A stretch of 5,927 bases of DNA from contig DVJG01000008.1 in NCBI GenBank assembly GCA_018710805.1, positions 1 through 5,927 on the forward strand. Reading direction: 5' to 3'. Each line of letters opens with the position of its first letter. Position 1 is the first letter of the stretch. The DNA comes from Candidatus Faecousia faecipullorum (GTDB lineage Bacteria; Bacillota; Clostridia; Oscillospirales; Oscillospiraceae). The notes beneath the pieces are model-generated. The model saw only the letters and a list, made by a program, of their open reading frames with translations, ran no database searches and had not been told where the DNA came from. Positions 1 through 5,750 of this stretch are shown here, piece by piece. The position numbers and the translations under genes were made by a program.

Positions 1-207
1 GAGGAATTCTACGACTTCTATCAGTTCGTGGATGCCGAGAACGAACAGCAGTTTGACGAGTTCGTTGCCAAGTGCAAGGAATACGCCAGCTACGACACAG
101 GCATCACCCCCAAGTACGGCGACAAGCTCATTACCCTGTCCACCTGTGAATACACCCACGGCGGCGGCAACGGCCGTCTGGTGGTGTCCGCAGTCCGGAT
201 CGCCTGA
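1..207 (+). CDS. Class B-like sortase, C-terminal fragment (5' end outside window)
   Basis: This is the open 3' end of a gene that begins before the window; 68 codons remain, ending in TGA. Sortases are membrane-anchored cysteine transpeptidases that cut a sorting motif in secreted proteins and join them to the cell wall or to pilin. Seen here: the motif TLSTCEY with the catalytic Cys at fragment residue 49, then NGRLVVSAVR with the catalytic Arg at residue 59. The spacing and the TLSTC...RLVV pattern are typical of class B sortases and of the related clostridial enzymes. The catalytic His and the N-terminal membrane anchor would lie upstream, so completeness cannot be judged. A strong terminator follows 14 bases after the stop, so this gene ends its transcription unit and is unrelated to the genes downstream. 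The substrate cannot be inferred. The family call is good; the class B assignment is somewhat less certain. Confidence 0.88.
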   Translation, partial: EEFYDFYQFVDAENEQQFDEFVAKCKEYASYDTGITPKYGDKLITLSTCEYTHGGGNGRLVVSAVRIA

Positions 208-221
208 CAAATCCAAAAACA

Positions 222-255
222 CCCCGCCGGTATCTTCCGGCGGGGATATCTTTTT
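222..255 (+). terminator. Intrinsic terminator of the sortase gene
   Basis: A perfect 9-bp GC-rich stem (CCCCGCCGG at 222-230 pairing with CCGGCGGGG at 237-245) with a 6-base loop is followed by ATATC and five T residues ending at 255. It lies just after the sortase stop codon and points the same way. Confidence 0.9.
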
Positions 256-300
256 CCCGGGACGGGGGAAACCGCCGATACCAAGAAACCATAGCGTCTT

Positions 301-330
301 CCCGGCCTGCCGTCCAGGCCGGGCGTTTTC
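301..330 (+). terminator. Possible second terminator hairpin
   Basis: A perfect 9-bp stem (CCCGGCCTG at 301-309 with CAGGCCGGG at 315-323) and a 5-base loop are followed by CGTTTTC. The T tract is short, so this is either a back-up terminator for the sortase transcript or simply the first of the palindromes in the repeat-rich spacer. No gene lies between it and the first terminator. Confidence 0.4.
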
Positions 331-340
331 CGGCAGCCCA

Positions 341-432
341 GGGAGGGATAAATCCCTCCCCTACAGAAGGCGGCCGCAAACCGCAGGGGAGGCATTGATG
401 CCTCCCTTCAGGCTTTGCCTGATGCGGCGCCG
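341..432. repeat. Cluster of short palindromes (REP/MITE-like intergenic element)
   Basis: The gene-free spacer holds several perfect inverted repeats in tandem: 341-349 with 352-360 (GGGAGGGAT arms), 370-377 (GCGGCCGC), 387-395 with 398-406 (GGGAGGCAT arms), 408-413 with 417-422 (TCAGGC arms) and 425-432 (CGGCGCCG). The two 9-bp-arm units share the same plan: a G-rich arm, a 2-base spacer and its complement. This resembles the small, non-coding, palindromic intergenic repeats common in Oscillospiraceae genomes. Naming a family would need a genome-wide copy search. I see no start codon with a ribosome site and no convincing reading frame in 256-480. Confidence 0.6.
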
Positions 433-448
433 AGGCTACGACAGTCTG

Positions 449-476
449 ACGCCCCGAACCATTTGGTTCGGGGCGT
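449..476 (-). terminator. Hairpin downstream of ftsH, likely terminator
   Basis: A perfect 12-bp stem (449-460 with 465-476, core GCCCCGAACC/GGTTCGGGGC) closes on a 4-base loop and starts 6 bases beyond the ftsH stop codon on the minus strand. The stem is very stable, but the minus-strand sequence after it (CAGACTGTCG) has no U tract. Termination may therefore be inefficient or factor-assisted, or the hairpin may mainly protect the 3' end of the mRNA. Reading in the plus direction it is followed only by TTCC. Confidence 0.6.
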
Positions 477-482
477 TTCCGG

Positions 483-2411
483 TTATTCTTCCGTATTTTC
501 CGTTCCCTCGGTTATGGCCGGGGTTTCTTCCGGGGCCTCCAGGGATTTCTTCTCTGCGTTGACGTAGGCCATAAGCTCGTCTCCGGTGATGGTCTCCTTC
601 ACCAGGAGGAACTCGGAAATCTCGTCCAGGAGCACCCGGTGCTCCGTGAGAATGCGCTTTGCATCGTCGTAGGCCGTGTCCAGGATTCTTTTGACCTCCT
701 GGTCCACCCCTGCGGCAGTCTCCTGGGAGCAGTCCATATAGGCCTGGCCGTCCAGGTACTGGTTCTGCACCGAGGCCGTGGTCATGAGGCCGAATTTGTC
801 GCTCATGCCGTACTGGGTGACCATGTTCCGGGCCAGAGACGTGGCCCGCTGGATGTCATTGGCGGCGCCGGTGGTCTGGATGCCGAAAACCACCTGCTCG
901 GCGGCACGGCCGCCAACCAGGGTCTTTAGCTCCGTCCGCAGCTCGTCGGCGGTGGAGAGGAACTTTTCCTCCTCCGGCATCTGCATGGTGTAGCCCAGAG
1001 CGCCGGAGGTATGGGGCACGATGGTGATTTTGGAAACAGGCTGGGCGTGCTTCTCCAGAGCCGCCACCAGGGCGTGGCCCACTTCGTGGTAGGCAACCAG
1101 CCGCTTTTCCATGTCCGTCAGCACCGTATTCTTCTTCTCGGTGCCTGCAATGACGGTCTCAAAGGACACCAGCAGGTCCTCCTGATTCACGGCCTGGCGG
1201 CCCATGCGGACGGCCCGGAGCGCCGCTTCATTCACAAGGTTTGCCAGATCCGCGCCTACGGCGCCTGCAGTGGCCTGGGCAATCTTACGCAGGTCCACGT
1301 CCTCGCTGAGCTTGATTTTCCGGGTGTGGACCTTCAGGGTGTCCAGACGGCCCTGGAGGTTGGGACGGTCCACGATAATCCGGCGATCGAAACGGCCGGG
1401 CCGGAGCAGGGCTTTATCCAGGATTTCCGGACGGTTGGTAGCGGCAAGGCACACAATGCCCTTGCTGGGCTCAAAGCCGTCGATCTCGCTGAGTAGCTGG
1501 TTGAGGGTCTGCTCCTGCTCGGAGTTGCTGCCGTAGCGGTTGTCCCGGGACCGGCCTACGGCGTCGATTTCGTCAATGAAAATAATACAGGGTGCCACCT
1601 TTGCTGCCTGCTGGAACAGGTCCCGGACCCGGCTGGCGCCCATGCCCACGAACATCTCCACGAAGTCGGAACCGGAAATGGAGAAGAAGGGCACGTTTGC
1701 CTCGCCTGCCACGGCTTTTGCCAGAAGGGTCTTACCGGTACCGGGAGAGCCTACCAGCAGGGCACCCTTGGGGAGCTTGGCGCCGATGGCGGTGTACTTC
1801 TGGGGGTTGTGGAGGAAATCGATGATCTCCTGCAAGGACTCCTTGGCCTCGTCCTGGCCTGCCACGTCCTTGAAGGTGACGCCGGTCTGCTTTTCCATAT
1901 AGACCTTGGCCTTGGATTTCCCCAGGCCGCCCATCATGCCCTCGCTGCCCATGCGCTTTGTGAGCATATTCATGACCAGGAACAGTCCGCCGATCATGAC
2001 CACGTAGGAGAGAATCATCATAATCATGGAATTGTCTTCCACGATGATCTTATTGACCTTCACGCCCTCCGCCGCCAGTTCACTGGCAAGCGCCTGGGTA
2101 TCTCCTCTGGGCAGGCCTGTGAAGCAGGCCTTCTGCATGGATGCAGGTTTCGCCGCCTCTTCCTTGGTCATATAGAAAATGCGGTCGTCCCGAAGTTCCA
2201 CTTCGGCAAGCTGGTGAGTTGTTCTGGCCTTCTCAAAGTCGGTCCAGGTGGCCTCGGTGTACTGGCTCTTTTCCACCATATTCATGACCCAGCTGAAAAG
2301 CAGCACCAGGGCCAGCGCAATCAGCAGCGCTGAGCCGATGCGCCCCCGGCCCGGGCCGTCGGGCCTCTGATTGGGATTGCGATTGGAATTATTGTCGCGG
2401 TTGGGTTCCAT
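483..2411 (-). CDS. ftsH: ATP-dependent zinc metalloprotease FtsH
   Basis: This 642-residue membrane-anchored AAA+ protease degrades damaged or surplus membrane and regulatory proteins; the family works as a hexamer at the inner face of the membrane. The layout is complete: a polar, Asn-rich N-terminus, TM1 at about 26-45, an extracytoplasmic segment, and TM2 at about 128-150. The AAA domain has Walker A GSPGTGKT (221-228), pore loop FVGMG (254-258), Walker B CIIFIDEID (275-283) and the second region of homology around TNRPEILD...RPGRFDRR (325-344). The peptidase has the zinc site HEVGH (442-446) and the likely third ligand D519 in TTGAANDI. The C-terminal tail is acidic. The start is fixed by AGGAGG at 2421-2426, 9 bases upstream of the ATG. 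GSPGTGKT, FVGMG and HEVGH differ slightly from the usual GPPGTGKT, FVGVG and HEAGH, but every catalytic residue is present. It is transcribed alone, away from the SCIFF operon. Clostridia often carry several FtsH copies, so this may be a paralogue. Confidence 0.97.
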   Translation of the reverse strand: MEPNRDNNSNRNPNQRPDGPGRGRIGSALLIALALVLLFSWVMNMVEKSQYTEATWTDFEKARTTHQLAEVELRDDRIFYMTKEEAAKPASMQKACFTGLPRGDTQALASELAAEGVKVNKIIVEDNSMIMMILSYVVMIGGLFLVMNMLTKRMGSEGMMGGLGKSKAKVYMEKQTGVTFKDVAGQDEAKESLQEIIDFLHNPQKYTAIGAKLPKGALLVGSPGTGKTLLAKAVAGEANVPFFSISGSDFVEMFVGMGASRVRDLFQQAAKVAPCIIFIDEIDAVGRSRDNRYGSNSEQEQTLNQLLSEIDGFEPSKGIVCLAATNRPEILDKALLRPGRFDRRIIVDRPNLQGRLDTLKVHTRKIKLSEDVDLRKIAQATAGAVGADLANLVNEAALRAVRMGRQAVNQEDLLVSFETVIAGTEKKNTVLTDMEKRLVAYHEVGHALVAALEKHAQPVSKITIVPHTSGALGYTMQMPEEEKFLSTADELRTELKTLVGGRAAEQVVFGIQTTGAANDIQRATSLARNMVTQYGMSDKFGLMTTASVQNQYLDGQAYMDCSQETAAGVDQEVKRILDTAYDDAKRILTEHRVLLDEISEFLLVKETITGDELMAYVNAEKKSLEAPEETPAITEGTENTEE

Positions 2412-2443
2412 TGTCCCTCGCCTCCTAAATGTGCGTTTTTCAC

Positions 2444-2472
2444 ATCATATCACAGTTTGACGCCGGAGGCAA
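2444..2472 (-). promoter_or_regulatory. Predicted sigma-A promoter of ftsH
   Basis: On the minus strand, TTGCCT (2467-2472) and TATGAT (2444-2449) are 17 bases apart, and TG sits one base upstream of the -10 (extended -10). Transcription would begin near 2437, giving a leader of about 26 nt that contains the ftsH ribosome site. I see no CIRCE or CtsR operator here. Confidence 0.65.
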
Positions 2473-2582
2473 CGTGGGATTCCCCGTTACGGGGTAAATT
2501 TTCTGTGAATTCCTGGGAAGGCACCCTCTTTTTATGGAAAAAGCCCCGCTGCCGCTCCATGGGTTTTCCCCTTCATTTCTGC

Positions 2583-2611
2583 TTGACCTGGAGCACTCTT
2601 TGTGCTAAAAT
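2583..2611 (+). promoter_or_regulatory. Predicted sigma-A promoter of the SCIFF operon
   Basis: TTGACC (2583-2588) and TAAAAT (2606-2611) are separated by exactly 17 bases, with TGC directly before the -10 (extended -10). Transcription would start near 2618, leaving a leader of about 55 nt before scfA. It is the only convincing plus-strand promoter between 2412 and 4353, so it probably serves scfA, scfB and the decarboxylase. It diverges from the ftsH promoter about 110 bases away. Confidence 0.75.
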
Positions 2612-2672
2612 AGGAAATTAGATAGGTGTGCGTTTGTGTCATCTAAAAAATTCTAAGAACGGAGATGCGAAT

Positions 2673-2819
2673 ATGGAGAGAATCAAGACCCTGGAGACCC
2701 GTGACCTGTGCCAGAGCGCCAAGAACGGCGGCTGCGGCGAGTGCCAGACCTCCTGCCAGTCTGCCTGCAAGACCAGCTGCGGTGTTGCCAACCAGACCTG
2801 CGAGAACAAGAAGGGCTAA
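2673..2819 (+). CDS. scfA: SCIFF ranthipeptide precursor (six-cysteine peptide family)
   Basis: This is a 48-residue ribosomally made peptide that the radical SAM enzyme encoded next to it should crosslink through Cys thioethers. The N-terminal leader (MERIKTLETR) matches the MxxIKTL opening of SCIFF peptides. The core runs CGEC-QTSC-QSAC-KTSC and ends NQTCE, with Cys at 21, 24, 28, 32, 36 and 43. An additional Cys lies at 13, so there are seven. After KTSC the family usually has Thr; here it is Gly37 (CGVANQTC). The ATG at 2673 is preferred because GGAG (2661-2664) lies 8 bases upstream and the family motif starts there. An upstream in-frame GTG at 2628 would add 15 atypical residues. A terminator follows 16 bases after the stop. 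The mature product's role is not settled; signalling (quorum sensing-like) roles have been reported for SCIFF peptides in some clostridia. Confidence 0.95.
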   Translation: MERIKTLETRDLCQSAKNGGCGECQTSCQSACKTSCGVANQTCENKKG

Positions 2820-2835
2820 CATCCATTCAGAAGAT

Positions 2836-2864
2836 ATTGCCGCCCTGACCGGGCGGCAATTTTT
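2836..2864 (+). terminator. Intrinsic terminator/attenuator between scfA and scfB
   Basis: A perfect 10-bp stem (ATTGCCGCCC at 2836-2845 with GGGCGGCAAT at 2851-2860) and a 5-base loop run into a T tract at 2860-2864. It lies between the precursor and maturase genes. No clear promoter is visible between it and scfB, so partial read-through would give many scfA transcripts and few scfB transcripts. Confidence 0.88.
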
Positions 2865-2895
2865 CTGGCAGAAATCTTTCGCCTCTGTATCCCCT

Positions 2896-2920
2896 CTGTA
2901 GGGCAGGGCCTGTCCCTCCC
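2896..2920. repeat. Degenerate copy of the 341-366 palindromic repeat
   Basis: This 25-base stretch begins CTGTAGGG and ends TCCCTCCC. It closely matches the reverse complement of 341-366, which has the same ends and length (26 bases). It lies in the gap between the attenuator and scfB. The hairpin here is imperfect (AGGGCAGG against CCTGTCCCT with one bulged base). Confidence 0.45.
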
Positions 2921-2960
2921 TTCATACATCCGGAAAAACCACTCAGGGAACCCCCCTGCA

Positions 2961-2979
2961 AAAGGAGAAGCAAAAATTG
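2961..2979 (+). promoter_or_regulatory. Ribosome binding site that fixes the TTG start of scfB
   Basis: AAAGGAG at 2961-2967 is followed by 9 bases and then TTG at 2977. The residues encoded from this TTG (MVHQYKLNG) are the usual first residues of SCIFF maturases, so TTG is the real start and no ATG alternative is needed. A short inverted repeat (CAGGG at 2944-2948, CCCTG at 2954-2958) sits immediately upstream. Confidence 0.85.
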
Positions 2980-4353
2980 GTACATCAGTATAAACTCAAC
3001 GGCTGCAACATGGTTCTGGACACCTGTTCCGGTTCCGTCCACGTGGTGGACGAGGTAGCCTATGACATGATTGAGAAATTCCAGACCGAGCCCCGGGAGC
3101 AGATCATTGCCGAAATGCTCCAGAAGTACGGCCACCGGCCCGACGTGACGGAAGCCGACCTGAATCAGTGTATGGACGACATCCAGTCCCTGGTGGACGC
3201 CGGGAAGCTCTACACCCCCGACACCTTTGCCGACAAGGCAGGCACCTTCAAGGCCCGGTCCGGCAACGTGATCAAGGCTCTGTGCCTCCACGTGGCCCAC
3301 ACCTGCAACCTCAACTGCTCCTACTGCTTCGCAAGTCAGGGCAAATACCACGGCGACCGGGCCCTTATGTCCTTTGAAGTGGGCAAGCGGGCCCTGGACT
3401 TCCTGATGGAAAATTCCGGCACCCGGCGGAACCTGGAAGTGGACTTCTTCGGCGGCGAGCCTCTCATGAACTGGCAGGTGGTCAAGGACCTGGTGGCCTA
3501 CGCCCGGTCCGTGGAGCAGGAAAAGGGCAAGAATTTCCGCTTCACCCTTACCACCAACGGCGTGCTCATTGACGACGACGTCATCGACTTCTGCAACAAG
3601 GAAATGAGCAACGTGGTTCTGAGCCTGGACGGCCGGAAGGAAATCCACGACGCCACCCGGGTGGACTACGCGGGAAAGGGCAGCTATGACAAAATCGTGC
3701 CCAAGTTCCAGAAATTGGTAGAAGCCCGGGGCGGCAAGGGCTACTATATGCGCGGCACCTTCACCCACCGGAACCCGGATTTTACCAAGGACGTCTTCCA
3801 CATGGCGGACCTGGGCTTTACGGAGCTCAGCATGGAGCCTGTGGTCTGCGCCCCCGACGACCCCATGGCCCTGACCCCCGAAGACCTGGAAATCGTGAAA
3901 GAGCAGTACGAAATTCTGGCAAAGGAAATGCTCAAGCGTCAGAAAGAGGGCCGTCCCTTCACCTTCTACCACTATATGATCGACCTGACCCAGGGTCCCT
4001 GCATCTATAAGCGCATCTCCGGCTGCGGCTCGGGAACCGAGTATATGGCCGTGACCCCCTGGGGCGACCTGTATCCCTGCCACCAGTTCGTAGGCGAGGA
4101 GAAGTACAAGCTGGGCGATATCTGGCAGGGTGTCACCAACGACGCTCTGCGGGAGGAGTTCCGCAGCTGCAACGCCTACGCCCGGCCTGAGTGCGCCGAC
4201 TGCTGGGCCAAGCTCTACTGCTCCGGCGGCTGCGCCGCCAATGCCTACCACGCCTCCGGCTCCATCCGGGGCGTCTATGGGCCGGGCTGCGAGCTCTTCA
4301 AAAAGCGCATTGAGTGCGCCATTATGATGAAGGCCGCCCAGGAGCAGCTTTGA
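2977..4353 (+). CDS. scfB: Radical SAM/SPASM SCIFF peptide maturase (thioether-forming)
   Basis: This 458-residue enzyme uses SAM and iron-sulfur clusters to join Cys sulfur to carbon atoms in the SCIFF peptide. Residues 1 to about 90 form the peptide-binding RRE (PqqD-like) domain, with the family's opening MVHQYKLNG...VHVVDEVAYD. The radical SAM core has C110-x3-C114-x2-C117 (CNLNCSYC) for the SAM-binding 4Fe-4S cluster and FFGGEP (157-162) as the SAM-contact motif. The C-terminal SPASM domain shows C350-x12-G363-x4-C368, then C406-x2-C409-x5-C415-x3-C419 and C438, enough ligands for two auxiliary clusters. The length is normal for the family. It starts with TTG, which is usually weaker than ATG. 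The substrate gene scfA lies directly upstream behind an attenuator, and the next gene overlaps its stop by one base. A long open frame on the opposite strand is only a composition shadow. Confidence 0.97.
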   Translation: MVHQYKLNGCNMVLDTCSGSVHVVDEVAYDMIEKFQTEPREQIIAEMLQKYGHRPDVTEADLNQCMDDIQSLVDAGKLYTPDTFADKAGTFKARSGNVIKALCLHVAHTCNLNCSYCFASQGKYHGDRALMSFEVGKRALDFLMENSGTRRNLEVDFFGGEPLMNWQVVKDLVAYARSVEQEKGKNFRFTLTTNGVLIDDDVIDFCNKEMSNVVLSLDGRKEIHDATRVDYAGKGSYDKIVPKFQKLVEARGGKGYYMRGTFTHRNPDFTKDVFHMADLGFTELSMEPVVCAPDDPMALTPEDLEIVKEQYEILAKEMLKRQKEGRPFTFYHYMIDLTQGPCIYKRISGCGSGTEYMAVTPWGDLYPCHQFVGEEKYKLGDIWQGVTNDALREEFRSCNAYARPECADCWAKLYCSGGCAANAYHASGSIRGVYGPGCELFKKRIECAIMMKAAQEQL

Positions 4354-4355
4354 TG
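4340..4355 (+). promoter_or_regulatory. Ribosome site and TGATG stop-start overlap between scfB and the decarboxylase gene
   Basis: AGGAG (4340-4344), inside the last codons of scfB, is 8 bases upstream of ATG at 4353. The TGA of scfB (4351-4353) shares its A with this ATG. This layout supports translational coupling and sets the decarboxylase start at 4353, not at the in-frame ATT at 4314. Confidence 0.85.
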
Positions 4356-5687
4356 AAAACCCCCATTGCCGATTTTGTGGCGGCGTATCGGGAGAAAAAT
4401 CCCATCCGTCTCCACATGCCGGGACACAAGGGCGCGGCCATTCTGGGCTGCGAAGCCATGGACATTACGGAAGTGGCAGGCGCCGACGCCCTCTATGAAG
4501 CGGAGGGTATCATTGCCGAAAGCGAAGAAAACGCCGCGGGGCTCTTTGGCTCCGGTCGGACCGTCTACAGCGCCGAGGGGTCCAGTCAGTGCATCCGGGC
4601 CATGGTATATCTGGCAGTGACCGGAAGCCAGCGGGCAGAGCGTCCCTGGATTCTGGCGGCCCGAAACGCCCACAAGGCCTTTCTCTACGCCCTGGCTCTC
4701 TGCGACGCCGACGTTGCCTGGCTTTGGCCCGAAGGAAGCGACAGCCTCTGCTCCTGCCCCATCCGGGCGGAGCAGGTGGAACATGCGCTGAAGCACGCGG
4801 AAACCCTTCCGGCAGCGGTTTATCTCACCTCCCCGGACTATCTGGGCCGGGAAAATCCCATAGCGGACATTGCGGAAGTCTGCCACAGGTATGGGGTTCT
4901 TCTCCTGGTGGACAACGCCCACGGGGCCTATCTGCGGTTTCTCCCCCAGAGCCGCCATCCCATGGACCTGGGGGCGGACCTGTGCTGCGACTCCGCCCAC
5001 AAGACCCTGCCGGTGCTCACCGGAGGCGCCTATCTGCACATGGGGAAACACGCCCCGGAAGCGCTTCGGTACCGGGCAAAGGCCGCCATGGCGCTTTTCG
5101 GCTCCACCAGTCCGTCCTATTTGATTCTTTCCTCTCTGGATCGGTGCAATGCCTATCTTGGAGGAGATTTCCCCGGGGACCTTGCCAAAGCCGTGGAGGC
5201 TGTCCGCCGGACAAAGGCAGCCCTACAGGAAAAGGGCTGGTATGTCCTGCCCTCAGAGCCCATGAAAATCACCATTCGGGCTACTACGGGACGTTCCGGC
5301 GAGGAGCTGGCCCGTATGCTGTCCCGGAAGGGAATTGAGCCTGAGTACGCAGACCCGGAGCATCTGGTGCTGATGCCCTCGGTTATGACAAAGCCCTGGG
5401 AGCTTCAGGCGCTTTCGGAAGCTCTGGGAAAGGCCCCAGCGCCTCCGGCTGTGCCTCTGCCCATGCCCAAGGCTCCGGGAAAGCAGGTACTTACCCCCCG
5501 GGAAGCCGTTTTTGCCCCCCAGGAAGTCCTTCCCACAGAAGCGTCTCTGAATCGAATCTGCGCCAGCCCCACCGTGGGCTGTCCCCCCGCCATCCCCATT
5601 GCGGTCTCCGGAGAACGCATTGAAGCGGAGACCATTGCCCTGTTCCAAAGATACGGCGTCAAAACCGTTGCCGTTGTGAAAGAATAG
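4353..5687 (+). CDS. PLP-dependent Orn/Lys/Arg decarboxylase family protein
   Basis: This 444-residue fold-type I PLP enzyme resembles the short Gram-positive Orn/Lys/Arg decarboxylases (the B. subtilis SpeA/YaaO group). These make polyamine precursors such as agmatine, putrescine or cadaverine. Visible marks: HMPGHKG (21-27), typical of the family's N-terminus; the cofactor-binding Asp in LLVDNAHGAY (D187, H190); the Schiff-base lysine K217 in SAHKTLP; and STSPSYLILSSLD (251-263), a conserved active-site stretch. A small C-terminal domain has CPPAIPIAVSGE (410-421), like the family's YPPGIPI..PGE. It lacks the receiver-like wing domain of the 700-residue enterobacterial enzymes. Which amino acid it uses cannot be told from sequence by eye, and some family members have no proven activity. 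It is coupled to scfB by a one-base overlap and ends 23 bases before a strong terminator, making it the last gene of the SCIFF operon. Confidence 0.88.
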   Translation: MKTPIADFVAAYREKNPIRLHMPGHKGAAILGCEAMDITEVAGADALYEAEGIIAESEENAAGLFGSGRTVYSAEGSSQCIRAMVYLAVTGSQRAERPWILAARNAHKAFLYALALCDADVAWLWPEGSDSLCSCPIRAEQVEHALKHAETLPAAVYLTSPDYLGRENPIADIAEVCHRYGVLLLVDNAHGAYLRFLPQSRHPMDLGADLCCDSAHKTLPVLTGGAYLHMGKHAPEALRYRAKAAMALFGSTSPSYLILSSLDRCNAYLGGDFPGDLAKAVEAVRRTKAALQEKGWYVLPSEPMKITIRATTGRSGEELARMLSRKGIEPEYADPEHLVLMPSVMTKPWELQALSEALGKAPAPPAVPLPMPKAPGKQVLTPREAVFAPQEVLPTEASLNRICASPTVGCPPAIPIAVSGERIEAETIALFQRYGVKTVAVVKE

Positions 5688-5710
5688 GCAAGAGCGGACA
5701 CAAAAGAAAG

Positions 5711-5742
5711 CGCCCCTGTCCTGGCGGACAGGGGCGTTTTTT
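5711..5742 (+). terminator. Terminator between convergent decarboxylase and upp genes
   Basis: A perfect 11-bp stem (5711-5721 with 5726-5736, core CGCCCCTGTCC) and a 4-base loop are followed by six T residues. On the minus strand the same stem is followed by CTTTCTTTTG, so it can also serve upp, whose stop lies 14 bases away. It closes the SCIFF operon. Confidence 0.92.
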
Positions 5743-5750
5743 CTTATTTC

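Noticed and set aside
301..476. CRISPR array
   Set aside because: The palindromic units differ in sequence and there are no equal-length repeats separated by unique spacers.
32..562. Plus-strand open frame across the sortase tail and the spacer
   Set aside because: It reads the sortase end in another frame, crosses two hairpins and gives a Pro/Ser/Arg-rich protein without a ribosome site.
2482..2494. Small CCCCG/CGGGG hairpin upstream of the ftsH promoter
   Set aside because: A 5-bp stem with a 3-base loop is too short to call as a terminator or operator.
2536..2569. Possible hairpin (GGAAAA...TTTTCC) in the divergent spacer
   Set aside because: Only six A/T-rich pairs and a bulged extension with a 14-base loop; no T tract and no associated gene.
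2628..2672. Longer scfA start at GTG 2628
   Set aside because: It would add 15 residues before the conserved MxxIKTL start and lies only about 10 bases from the predicted transcription start. GGAG at 2661 serves the ATG at 2673.
2827..4251. Open reading frame of 474 codons on the minus strand opposite scfB
   Set aside because: It is the antisense shadow of scfB: low-complexity Val/Gly/Ala/His-rich translation, no recognisable domain, and it runs through the strong attenuator. scfB has a full set of radical SAM and SPASM motifs.
4314..4352. Earlier in-frame start for the decarboxylase
   Set aside because: It would begin inside scfB at a rare ATT codon, while AGGAG at 4340 is correctly placed for the ATG at 4353.
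4275..5051. Open frame of 258 codons on the minus strand opposite the decarboxylase
   Set aside because: The translation has no family resemblance and lies wholly over a gene with clear PLP motifs. It comes from biased third codon positions.
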